Origin: Acidimicrobiia bacterium | GTDB taxonomy: Bacteria > Actinomycetota > Acidimicrobiia > Acidimicrobiales > Hopanoidiivorantaceae | Assembly (NCBI GenBank): GCA_020027305.1 | Contig: JAHRAM010000078.1 | Span: forward strand, 1-14,065 | DNA length: 14,065 nucleotides | Direction: 5' to 3' | Shown: positions 6,596 through 13,413 of the stretch, in pieces | Layout: each line of letters starts with the position of its first letter | Position numbering within the stretch: the stretch's first letter is position 1 | Translations under genes and position numbers: made by a program | The notes under the pieces: model-generated | What the model saw: the letters and a program-made list of their open reading frames with translations, nothing else | What the model was told of the DNA's origin: nothing | Databases searched by the model: none

Positions 6596-6875
6596 AGGCT
6601 GAATTAGCGCCTTGCCACTCTTCCATTGCGCGCAAAACTAGCACCACAATAATTGCCACTCCTACGCTGGCAACAACTGCCCCTCCTAAAGCATAAAGCC
6701 CTAGGCGAATTCCACAATTTGAATCGCATTGGATGTCTTGATAGGCATACCCGATTATTCCGCCACCCGCTCCAGCCACACATATTGCAAGGAATGCCAT
6801 AACCTGTGCCAGCCTGCTAGGTTTTGCCGAACGTAGGGGCGGTTGATTTTTTGAAGCGCCCTCTAATTGATTCAT
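6564..6875 (-). CDS. Small two-helix membrane protein downstream of aroC
   Basis: A 103-residue open frame starts with ATG 9 bases after the aroC stop (a TTG at 6884 would add three codons). It has two long hydrophobic segments, AQVMAFLAICVAGAGGGIIGY and LGLYALGGAVVASVGVAIIVV (about 28-45 and 60-83), joined by a short loop with CDSNC. A charged tail (RAMEEW, then RAKRKS) follows. The tight spacing and membrane-like composition favour a real gene cotranscribed with aroC. I do not recognise the family. Its last 32 bases overlap the end of pfkA on the other strand, so transcripts from both would be complementary there. Confidence 0.6.
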   Translation of the reverse strand: MNQLEGASKNQPPLRSAKPSRLAQVMAFLAICVAGAGGGIIGYAYQDIQCDSNCGIRLGLYALGGAVVASVGVAIIVVLVLRAMEEWQGANSASNSSRAKRKS

Positions 6876-6884
6876 ATTTTTCAA

Positions 6885-7970
6885 TTATTGAAGCACTTTA
6901 GTTGCTTCTTGGCGCAGCAAATGATCTGCCAACACAAGACACACCATTGCCTCAACTACAGCAACCGCTCGTGGAAGCACACAAGGATCATGCCTTCCTT
7001 TAGCAGCCAGAGTTGTTTCTGTGCCAGATGTGTCGACTGTCTGTTGCTCAATACCAATTGTTGAAGTCGGCTTGAAGGCCACTGTGACCAAAATATCTTC
7101 TCCATTTGAAATGCCCCCTTGAATGCCCCCAGACCTGTTTGTTTCTGTGGCGATTTTGCCATCTTCATTTTTGAAGGCATCGTTGTGCTGGCTGCCAGTC
7201 ATTTCTGCACCAGCAAAACCGCTTCCAACCTCCATGCCTTTTGCAGCAGGGATTGAAAGAAGTGCCTTTGCCAACTCTGCATCTAGTTTGTCAAAAACAG
7301 GCTCACCTAGCCCAGCAGGAATTCCCTTAACCCTACATTGAATAACCCCACCCAAAGAATCTTTTGCATCCCTTGCTTGTTCAATGGCCTTTTCAATTTG
7401 TTTTGCAGCTTTAGGGTCGGGGCAACGAGTTGGGTTAGCTTCAACTGTTTCAAGGGTTATTTCGCCCACATCAACATCGGCTGAAATTTTTCCAACTTGG
7501 CTAACCCACGCCAAGACCTCTGCATTTTCAGCATGCGCCAAGAGCTTTCTTGCTATAGCCCCAGCAGCAACCCTACCGATAGTTTCTCTGGCACTTGCTC
7601 TGCCCCCACCTCGATGGTCGCGAATGCCATATTTTTCCATCGTGGTAAAGTCGGCATGGCCTGGGCGAAGAACATCTTTCAAGTCGTCATAATCTTCTGA
7701 CTTGGCATCTTGGTTTCTCACTCCAAGTGAAATGGGGGTTCCCAAAGTTTTGCCTTCAAAAACTCCAGCGATAATGTGAACGGCATCTGTTTCATCCCGT
7801 TGAGTGGTTAGGTCGCTTTGCCCTGGTCGGCGTCTGTCTAAATCGTGCTGAATTTCTTCAAGGGTTATCGGCAGAAGTGGCGGGCACCCATCAATCACAA
7901 CTCCAATGCCACCGCCGTGCGACTCGCCATAAGTGGTGATTGAAAACAGTTTTCCAAATTGATTTCCCAT
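6885..7970 (-). CDS. aroC: Chorismate synthase (E. coli/cyanobacteria-like subtype)
   Basis: AroC converts 5-enolpyruvylshikimate 3-phosphate to chorismate with reduced FMN, the last step of the common aromatic pathway. The 361-residue protein starts MGNQFGKLFSITTYGESHGGG (catalytic-site H18), continues with LDRRRPGQSDLTTQRDE, RPGHADFTTMEKYG, and DHRGGGRASARETIGRVAAGA, and has the late ETNRSGGIQGGISNGE and DPCVLPRAVAVVEAM segments. All main family motifs are present and the length is normal, with no insert. Actinobacterial enzymes usually begin MLRW-TAGESHG and lack the FGKLF and TTYGESHG lead-in, so this copy is of the other subtype. It is divergent from ribF across 77 bases and precedes a small membrane-protein gene. 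Confidence 0.96.
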   Translation of the reverse strand: MGNQFGKLFSITTYGESHGGGIGVVIDGCPPLLPITLEEIQHDLDRRRPGQSDLTTQRDETDAVHIIAGVFEGKTLGTPISLGVRNQDAKSEDYDDLKDVLRPGHADFTTMEKYGIRDHRGGGRASARETIGRVAAGAIARKLLAHAENAEVLAWVSQVGKISADVDVGEITLETVEANPTRCPDPKAAKQIEKAIEQARDAKDSLGGVIQCRVKGIPAGLGEPVFDKLDAELAKALLSIPAAKGMEVGSGFAGAEMTGSQHNDAFKNEDGKIATETNRSGGIQGGISNGEDILVTVAFKPTSTIGIEQQTVDTSGTETTLAAKGRHDPCVLPRAVAVVEAMVCLVLADHLLRQEATKVLQ

Positions 7971-8009
7971 ATTCTTAAAATAGCAGTTTTTTACCTTATT
8001 TTGTGGGGA

Positions 8010-8027
8010 AATTAGTAGCCTCTAATT
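8010..8027. promoter_or_regulatory. Inverted repeat in the aroC/ribF divergent spacer
   Basis: AATTAG, six bases, CTAATT is a perfect inverted repeat in the middle of the 77-bp divergent spacer. A direct repeat attagtag/attagtgg (8011 and 8025) overlaps it. The symmetry suits a dimeric regulator acting on both genes, but no regulator is identifiable. A weak promoter reading (TTGTGG, 16 bases, TAATTA) points to ribF. Confidence 0.35.
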
Positions 8028-8047
8028 AGTGGAAAAATTGTTGAGTA

Positions 8048-8977
8048 ATGGAAATTCTTTCTAGTCTCCCAGTCAGTGACCCGTCTGCTGTCGCGCTTGG
8101 GGTGTTTGATGGGGTTCATTTGGGACATATTCATATTTTAAACCGTGCCAAAGAGTGCGCCGAGCGTTTGGAGTGCGCTGCCACCGTTGTTACTTTTGAC
8201 CCACACCCTGCTGTGGTTTTGCGCCCCGAAAGTGCCCCCGCTATGTTAACTAGCATTTCTCAGAGGCTTGCGCTGTTTGAAAAGGCTGGAATAGATCGCA
8301 CATACGTATTGGATTTTAATCTAGAGATGGCAAACTGGGAGCCAGAAGATTTTGTGCGAGATGTTCTTGTTGAGAAGTTGCAGACAAAAGTTGTGACAGC
8401 AGGTGAGGATTTTCATTTTGGGTTTGGGAGAAAGGGCGACATGGAAAGGTTGACTGAATACGGTGAGGAGTTGGGCTTTTCAGTTGAGACTGTGCCGATG
8501 TTGTTTCAAAAAGAAAAAGTTGAGCCGATTTCATCTACTGCCATTCGGCGGGCGCTGGCTGGAGGCGAAGTTCGCTTAGCAGCCGAAATGCTAGGGCGAC
8601 CTTATGCTGTTGAAGGCGAAGTTGTAATGGGCGACCAACGGGGAAGACAAATCGGGTTTCCAACTGCCAACATCCCTGTTTCTTATGACAAAGCTTGGCC
8701 AGCAGATGGGGTATATGCTGGCTGGTTTACATACGAAGAAAAGACTCAACTTCCTTGCGCTATAAATATTGGCAGGCGGCCGACTTTTTATGAGCATGCC
8801 GAACATTCAGTGCTTGAAGCTCACATTTTAGATTTTGATGCTGACCTCTATGGAAAGTTTGTAAAGGTTGAGTTCTTTGATTTCATAAGGAGCGAGCGCC
8901 GTTTCAAGGGAGTGGATGAATTGGTCGTGCAACTCAAAAAAGATGTTGAACAAATTCGAGGCATCCTCGCCAGTTAA
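8048..8977 (+). CDS. ribF: Bifunctional riboflavin kinase / FAD synthetase
   Basis: RibF phosphorylates riboflavin to FMN and adenylates FMN to FAD. The N-terminal nucleotidyltransferase half has GVFDGVHLGHIHIL (18-31), the TFDPHPAVVL segment and VVTAGEDFHFGFGRKGD. SSTAIRRALAGG closes that domain. The C-terminal kinase half has the phosphate-binding GFPTANIPV, PADGVYAGWF, NIGRRPTF and the LEAHILDFDADLYGK segment with the catalytic glutamate. The 309-residue length is standard and there are no inserts. It supplies FMN, which the neighbouring chorismate synthase needs in reduced form, although the two genes are divergently transcribed. No Shine-Dalgarno sequence is obvious. Confidence 0.95.
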   Translation: MEILSSLPVSDPSAVALGVFDGVHLGHIHILNRAKECAERLECAATVVTFDPHPAVVLRPESAPAMLTSISQRLALFEKAGIDRTYVLDFNLEMANWEPEDFVRDVLVEKLQTKVVTAGEDFHFGFGRKGDMERLTEYGEELGFSVETVPMLFQKEKVEPISSTAIRRALAGGEVRLAAEMLGRPYAVEGEVVMGDQRGRQIGFPTANIPVSYDKAWPADGVYAGWFTYEEKTQLPCAINIGRRPTFYEHAEHSVLEAHILDFDADLYGKFVKVEFFDFIRSERRFKGVDELVVQLKKDVEQIRGILAS

Positions 8978-9203
8978 AATATATTTATTTTTTTGTTGGC
9001 GCAAAAAATTTTTACCTGACTCCTAAGTCGCCTTTTACTTTTTTCAGTTATCGTTAAAGAGCTACCCATACAATGATGCAATTTTTACAAGGTTGCTGTT
9101 TCAGTTCTATACAAACTAAAATTAGATTTACATTTGTTGTATAGCTCAACTTATATTTTGGCTTGCAAATTTACATTATAAATTATAAAAGGAGAGGCAA
9201 GAG
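8978..9203 (+). promoter_or_regulatory. 226-bp AT-rich leader before the BMP-type importer, with competing inverted repeats
   Basis: There is no gene here. CTATACAA (9107-9114) pairs perfectly with TTGTATAG (9137-9144). The same downstream arm extended to 9147 can instead pair in part with GAGCTA (9059-9064) and the nearby tacaa (9069-9073). The two upstream sites compete for one partner, which is the layout of an attenuator or riboswitch, or of repeated operator half-sites (atacaa at 9068 and 9109, inverted at 9137). A possible promoter is TTTACA (9084-9089), 18 bases, TATACA (9108-9113). I do not recognise a known riboswitch class, and the purine riboswitch core is not visible. Confidence 0.4.
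9188..9197 (+). promoter_or_regulatory. Strong ribosome binding site of the BMP lipoprotein gene
   Basis: AAAGGAGAGG ends 6 bases before the ATG at 9204. It is one of the few clear Shine-Dalgarno sequences in the window. The same GGAGAGG core precedes permease 2. A strong site fits a binding protein made in excess over its membrane partners. Confidence 0.85.
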
Positions 9204-10379
9204 ATGTTTCAAATAAAAAACAAGACAAAAAAACAGTTGTTGTTTGGTGTTTCAATTCTTTTGGCTGTTCCACTTTTGCTTGCTGGGTTATTGGCATCTT
9301 GTTCACACGATTCTTCTGGCTCATCAACTACTAACCCAACCAACACAAATTCAAGCGCCCCGCCCTTACCGCTAAGAGCATCTGCCTGTAATGGCGCCAG
9401 TAGCTCTTTTGATAAGAACGGAGATGGAAAAGTGAAAATGGGGGTCGCTACTCCAGGCCCAAGAGATGATGGCGGATATTACCAAGCACTTGTTGAAACC
9501 GCCCAAAGAATTTCCAAACAAAACTGCTATGAGGATGTAGTCGTGGTAGACAAGATTTCTCCAGCAGAAGCTGAGCCACTTTTGAGAGGGCTTGCCCAGC
9601 AGGATGTCGATTTTATTGCGGTGGGTGGAACCGACATTGCTACTCCGCTAAAGAACCTCATCCCTGATTTCCCAAAAATAGTGTGGTATTGCAACTGTGG
9701 TTCAAACTATGAAGAAATCGATCGCCTCATCCAAAGCCGAGATGATTCCTCTGAGATTAATTTCACAGCGGGTGCAGCTGTGGGGCTGTTGTTAGAAAGA
9801 AGCCCTGCTGGAAAATCGGGTGAAGGGCGGGCGCTTTTTCTCGGGTGTTGTGATTTAGATTTTGAGCGGGAATCTTTTGTAGCGTTTGAGCGAGGGCTGA
9901 AGGCAAAGAACTCAGGTTTTGAAGCGACCTATGTTCCAACTGGTGCCTTCACTTTTGATTTCAACAATGTTGATGAGGCAGTTCAGGCGCTCGAAGCAAG
10001 AAAGGATGATGTAGATGCCGTCTATCCATTTTTGGGCGGAGCACATGAGCCAGTAGTTCAGCGAGCTAATCGCGAAAATATAATAACCTTATCGGCTGGG
10101 GCGTCTAATGTTTGTGAGCGAACTGACCTTAATTATGATGTTGCCGTTCGATTTGATGCTGGCGACTACCTAGATACTATTTTGAGTGAAATCATTTCGG
10201 GTGAATTAGCCGAGGGAGAAATTCGGGTTTTTAGAGTTGGGGTAGATGACGAAGTGGGAGCAAAAATTTGTAACCCAACCCCTGAAGAAGAAGCACTCCT
10301 CAATGCCATCTATACACAGATTGGGGCTGGTGACTTAAAATCTCTCTTTGCCGAAATTAAGGCAGAGGTCTATGGTTAG
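9204..10379 (+). CDS. BMP-family substrate-binding lipoprotein (probable nucleoside importer)
   Basis: This is the extracytoplasmic binding component of an ABC importer of the Bmp/Med type (BmpA, YufN and similar), which usually bind nucleosides. The signal peptide has KNKTKK, a hydrophobic stretch and the lipobox LASC with C33 as the lipidated residue. A S/T/N/P-rich linker (34-60) follows. The mature domain has the family opening KMGVATPGPRDDGGYYQ, FIAVGGTD, NFTAGAAVGLLL (the family's conserved AG-AAG region), VYPFLGGAHEPV and the late DYLDTILSEI. Between linker and domain lies FDKNGDGKVK (69-78), like the start of a calcium-binding loop. The mature part has eight cysteines besides C33 (62, 108, 163, 165, 215, 216, 304, 356), enough for four disulfides. 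The ATPase gene follows after 54 bases. Confidence 0.9.
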   Translation: MFQIKNKTKKQLLFGVSILLAVPLLLAGLLASCSHDSSGSSTTNPTNTNSSAPPLPLRASACNGASSSFDKNGDGKVKMGVATPGPRDDGGYYQALVETAQRISKQNCYEDVVVVDKISPAEAEPLLRGLAQQDVDFIAVGGTDIATPLKNLIPDFPKIVWYCNCGSNYEEIDRLIQSRDDSSEINFTAGAAVGLLLERSPAGKSGEGRALFLGCCDLDFERESFVAFERGLKAKNSGFEATYVPTGAFTFDFNNVDEAVQALEARKDDVDAVYPFLGGAHEPVVQRANRENIITLSAGASNVCERTDLNYDVAVRFDAGDYLDTILSEIISGELAEGEIRVFRVGVDDEVGAKICNPTPEEEALLNAIYTQIGAGDLKSLFAEIKAEVYG

Positions 10380-10396
10380 ACACCCTTTCCTTTTTC

Positions 10397-10421
10397 TGCT
10401 TGCCAAACATTTCGCCAAGCA
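10397..10421 (+). other. Stem-loop between the binding-protein and ATPase genes
   Basis: TGCTTG (10397-10402) and CAAGCA (10416-10421) form a 6-bp stem with a 13-base loop in the 54-base spacer. No T-run follows on the plus strand. Such intergenic stems in importer operons can protect the upstream message or lower downstream expression; that role is inferred here. Confidence 0.35.
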
Positions 10422-10433
10422 CCAAATAAATAA

Positions 10434-12251
10434 ATGCGCCTTAAAAACATAAGCAAATCTTTTGACAATCCTACGGCAACTTTTGAAAGCTCGCAGGCAT
10501 TTAGTTTTTTAGATAGTGCCAACTCAGAGCGAGAGGCGATATTGGCATGTGACGAAGTGAGTTTAGATTTTGAGGCAGGAAAAGTTTATTGCCTGCTGGG
10601 TAATAATGGCGCTGGCAAATCAACATTGGTGAAAATCATTGCGGGAATTCTTCGGCCAGATAGTGGAGAGATTGAGCTAGGTGGAATTTCTTATTCGGCA
10701 GTGACGCCAGAAAAGGCAAAGCAATTGAAAATCTCAATGGTTCACCAAGGGTTTAGCTTGGTAGAGCAGCTAACGGTTTTAGAAAATCTTCAACTGGCTA
10801 ATCAACCCTTAGGAAAAGCAAGTCTGTTAAAAAATCCTAGGCAACAGTTTGGGGATTATTCAAGCCAAGCATTTTTTGATGGCTTGGCGGCCAGTGGTAA
10901 AGATGGTGCTGAGGATAATGCCAAATATGACGTCAAAGATAGTACCAAAGATGATGTTATGGATGACGTCAAAGATAGCGGTGAGGATAATGCCAAATAT
11001 GATGTTATACGAGATATGCCTAATAGTGGAAAGAACAATTTATTGGGTGATTTATTCAGCGACTTGCTTAGCAAGCCTAATTTAAGGTCTCGAGTGTCTG
11101 GTCTAGACATTGCTTCTAGGCAACAACTAGAAATCTTAAAGGCGCTTCATCCATTGCCAGCGGTGCTGATTTTAGATGAGCCGACTGCTTTTCTTCCCTC
11201 TGATTTGGTTGAAGGGTTAAAAGTGTTGATTAAAAAACTGGCAGCCGAACATAACTGCACAGTGATTTTTATCAGCCATGATTTAGATGAGGTGAAAGAT
11301 ATCGCCGATTCAATTGTTGTGATGGAAGAAGGCAGGGTAGTGGAAGAAGCTACTTCCCTTGCGCAGGTCAAATATAGTCGGGCTGAAACTCGCCAAACCT
11401 TGGCATCTTCTGTGTCAGAAACTGAAAGCCCTGTGCTTTGCTTTGAGAATTTTAAATTGGATGAATTCGGTGCATCTGGAGCGCCTACAAATTTTTGGCA
11501 AAATACAAAAAGTCACGGACCTCTCAATTTGGAGCTTTTGCCCGGCGAGATAGTTGCAATAACAGGTGAGCAAAACTTAGGTAACTCTTCATCTAGGTTG
11601 ATGGAAATATTTTTAGGCACAAAAAGTGTTGGCAAAAGCAAACGTAAGAAAAAGCGCAATAAGGGATATAGCGGAAAAATACTTATAGCCAATCCGTTTA
11701 TGAAAGACAATTCATTTACAAAAGGCAGTCTGTTTAGAAAAAGCAAGGCCAAGAAAAACAAATTCAAGGCAAGTAAGTCTGAAAAAAGTGGCGAGCTACT
11801 CGAGTTGTTTCCAAATATTTTTGGAGCAATTCATCTGGTGGGCATCGCTCTGCTTCCTAAAGATACCAGCACGGCTTCTATCCCAGATATGACCGTTGCT
11901 GAAAATATGTTTTTATTTGAGCCAGTGACGAGCTGGGGCATTCGCAAGCACTCTACAATGAGAAAAGCAACTCTAAAACTGATGGATGAATATGATATTT
12001 CCCCTAGAAATCCGCGCCTGAAAATGACAGAGCTGTCGGGCGGAAACCAGCGGCGAGCGCTTTTAGCAAGGGAGCTTTCGGCAAACCCGAATGTGCTTAT
12101 TATTGAAGGTCTGACAGAAGGGCTTGACATAAATGCTGCTGACGATATGGTTTGGAGCATTCAACGGGCTGCCGCTAAAGGAACTGCTGTCTTGATGCTC
12201 ACCAACGATGAGGATTTAACAAAATATGCCCACAGGAAAATTGCTATCTAA
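10434..12251 (+). CDS. Two-domain ABC importer ATPase (YufO/NupA-like) with repeat inserts
   Basis: This ATPase energises the BMP-type importer from the cytoplasmic side. Domain 1 has Walker A GNNGAGKST (56-64), Q-loop Q105, an altered signature LDIASRQQ (224-231), Walker B LILDEPTAF (D248, E249) and H282. Domain 2 lacks a Walker A lysine (GEQNLGNSSSRL), has a good signature LSGGNQ (534-539), and carries E558-G559 where a Walker B acid and catalytic residue would be. So only domain 1 seems able to hydrolyse; degenerate second domains are common in this class, but this one is extreme. At 605 residues it is about 100 longer than relatives. Inserts lie at 12-36, 130-215 (a 36-bp array) and 395-450 (an 18-bp array). 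The C-terminus ends at HRKIAI, cutting the usual last strand short. The 3' end overlaps permease 1 by 26 bases. Confidence 0.88.
   Translation: MRLKNISKSFDNPTATFESSQAFSFLDSANSEREAILACDEVSLDFEAGKVYCLLGNNGAGKSTLVKIIAGILRPDSGEIELGGISYSAVTPEKAKQLKISMVHQGFSLVEQLTVLENLQLANQPLGKASLLKNPRQQFGDYSSQAFFDGLAASGKDGAEDNAKYDVKDSTKDDVMDDVKDSGEDNAKYDVIRDMPNSGKNNLLGDLFSDLLSKPNLRSRVSGLDIASRQQLEILKALHPLPAVLILDEPTAFLPSDLVEGLKVLIKKLAAEHNCTVIFISHDLDEVKDIADSIVVMEEGRVVEEATSLAQVKYSRAETRQTLASSVSETESPVLCFENFKLDEFGASGAPTNFWQNTKSHGPLNLELLPGEIVAITGEQNLGNSSSRLMEIFLGTKSVGKSKRKKKRNKGYSGKILIANPFMKDNSFTKGSLFRKSKAKKNKFKASKSEKSGELLELFPNIFGAIHLVGIALLPKDTSTASIPDMTVAENMFLFEPVTSWGIRKHSTMRKATLKLMDEYDISPRNPRLKMTELSGGNQRRALLARELSANPNVLIIEGLTEGLDINAADDMVWSIQRAAAKGTAVLMLTNDEDLTKYAHRKIAI
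10902..11009 (+). repeat. Three 36-bp tandem units inside the ATPase gene
   Basis: Units at 10902, 10938 and 10974 encode 12-residue repeats starting DGAEDNAKYDV, DSTKDDVMDDV and DSGEDNAKYDV. The 20-mer gaggataatgccaaatatga is identical at 10911 and 10983 (72 bp apart), and atgacgtcaaagatag is identical at 10927 and 10963 (36 bp apart). The insert is acidic and hydrophilic and lies between the Q-loop and the signature of domain 1, in the helical region that contacts permeases. Confidence 0.9.
11694..11747 (+). repeat. Three 18-bp units inside the ATPase gene (domain 2)
   Basis: Units at 11694, 11712 and 11730 encode PFMKDN, SFTKGS and LFRKSK, a pattern of x-F-x-K-x-x. They are part of a very basic insert that begins KSKRKKKRNKG and ends KASKSEKSG, placed after the vestigial Walker A region of domain 2. 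The units are clearer in protein pattern than in exact bases. Confidence 0.65.
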
Positions 12252-13413
12252 TAGATTTATCAAACCGCTGATGTCTAAGTCGTGGTTGAACCTCATAACG
12301 TTATATGTGGGTTGTATTTTGGCAGTCGTTGTCATTGTGGCAATTATTTTAGAAATGACTGGTGGGTCGTGGAGTGAGTCGCTCTCGGCATTCACAAAGG
12401 GAAGCCTGACTAACCCAGGGGCATGGGGAAACACATTAACATTTTCTGCCCCGCTGGCATTGGTGGCTTTGGGTGCGGTCGTGAGTTTCAATTCTGGTTT
12501 TATAAACATCGGGCAAGAAGGGCAACTTGTGATAGGTGGCGCCGTTGCAGCTTTTGTCGGCATACACTCCGAAGGTAGCGATGAGTTGATTCTTATCTCA
12601 ATGCTTCTTTCAGGAGCCTTAGCTGGTTCTTCTTGGAGTGCCATTGCTGCCCGCTTGAGATTTTGGCGAGGAGTGCCAGAGGTGCTGACTTCTTTGTTGC
12701 TTGTGTTTGTTGCCTATCAGGTTTCTGGCTATGGCTTAAAAGAAACATTTTTATTGGCAGATGGGGATGCTCCTGTTGGAAGCAGAAATGTAAGTTCTCC
12801 TCAAGTGATTGGCCGCTTGCCAGATTTCAAAATATTTGGAAACTCGATTTCTGTTTCTATATTTATAATGCTTGGGCTGGCTCTCGTTCTATGGTTTGTT
12901 TTGACAAAAACTAATGTTGGTTTTAGACTCCGCTTGCTTGGCAAGAGCCGTCAGGTTGCTAAACGCGTTGGTATTTCTGAAAAGAGATATGGAAAACGGG
13001 CACTAAATATTTCAGGGGCAGCTGCTGGGTTGGCTGGGGCAGTAGTGCTTGCTAGCGGAATCACCGACTTTAGGTTTCTGCCAGGTTTTTCATTAAACAT
13101 AGGGTGGACAGGGTTGCTCGTTGCCCTCATCGCCAGAAATCGCGCTTGGCTAGTGGTTCCTGTGTCGTTGTTGTTTGCTTCACTTCACACAGGCTCACAA
13201 TTTTTAGCATCCACTGGGGTAGATCGTCAAATCGGAAACATAACTACGGCGCTATTTGTGTTCGCCTTACTTGTTCCGCCTGCCATTGTCTATTTCAAAA
13301 ACAACTCAGCACGCATTGCGAGAAAAATCGGTTTACCGAGTGCAGGCAGCGCAATGAAAGGCAGTGCAATAAAAGGCAGTGAGCAAAAAACAGGCGGAGA
13401 GGTTATGTCATGA
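12226..13413 (+). CDS. ABC importer permease 1 (YufP/NupB-like)
   Basis: This inner-membrane permease of the BMP-type nucleoside importer has about nine hydrophobic helices, starting with LNLITLYVGCILAVVVIVAI. Family landmarks are NTLTFSAPLALVALGAVVSF, the strongly conserved GFINIGQEGQLVIGG, LRFWRGVPEVLTSLLLVFVA, and VGFRLRLLGKSRQVAKRVGI followed by the coupling-loop region. The 395 residues slightly exceed the usual 350-370 because of a G/S/K-rich C-terminal tail. I use the ATG at 12226, which overlaps the ATPase end by 26 bases; the in-frame ATG at 12271 is an alternative just past the ATPase stop. The stop overlaps the start of permease 2 as ATGA, so translation is probably coupled. Confidence 0.9.
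   Translation: MPTGKLLSNRFIKPLMSKSWLNLITLYVGCILAVVVIVAIILEMTGGSWSESLSAFTKGSLTNPGAWGNTLTFSAPLALVALGAVVSFNSGFINIGQEGQLVIGGAVAAFVGIHSEGSDELILISMLLSGALAGSSWSAIAARLRFWRGVPEVLTSLLLVFVAYQVSGYGLKETFLLADGDAPVGSRNVSSPQVIGRLPDFKIFGNSISVSIFIMLGLALVLWFVLTKTNVGFRLRLLGKSRQVAKRVGISEKRYGKRALNISGAAAGLAGAVVLASGITDFRFLPGFSLNIGWTGLLVALIARNRAWLVVPVSLLFASLHTGSQFLASTGVDRQIGNITTALFVFALLVPPAIVYFKNNSARIARKIGLPSAGSAMKGSAIKGSEQKTGGEVMS
13345..13389 (+). repeat. Three 15-bp units in the C-terminal tail of permease 1
   Basis: Units at 13345, 13360 and 13375 encode GSAMK, GSAIK and GSEQK. The first two differ at three of 15 bases. They extend a tail that already contains SAGS, so the adjacent sequence may have seeded the array. 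The tail sits just before the ribosome binding site and start of permease 2. Confidence 0.8.
13396..13402 (+). promoter_or_regulatory. Ribosome binding site of permease 2
   Basis: GGAGAGG lies 7 bases before the ATG at 13410, inside the end of permease 1. It decides the start of permease 2 over other in-frame starts and matches the core of the lipoprotein gene's site. Confidence 0.75.

Noticed and set aside
8957..8994. Intrinsic terminator after ribF (CGAGG-cat-CCTCG stem, then T-rich stretch)
   Set aside because: The stem is inside the coding region and the seven-T run begins about 18 bases after it, too far for a normal terminator.
8998..9040. GGCG/CGCC with inner GACT/AGTC as a second leader structure or terminator
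   Set aside because: Only 4-bp stems with long or awkward loops; expected by chance in AT-rich sequence.
8978..9203. Known purine or preQ1 riboswitch before the importer
   Set aside because: I could not find the conserved core of either class; only unnamed competing inverted repeats are present.
12216..12644. Minus-strand 142-residue open frame across the ATPase/permease junction
   Set aside because: Antisense of conserved permease motifs, with no family resemblance or ribosome binding site.
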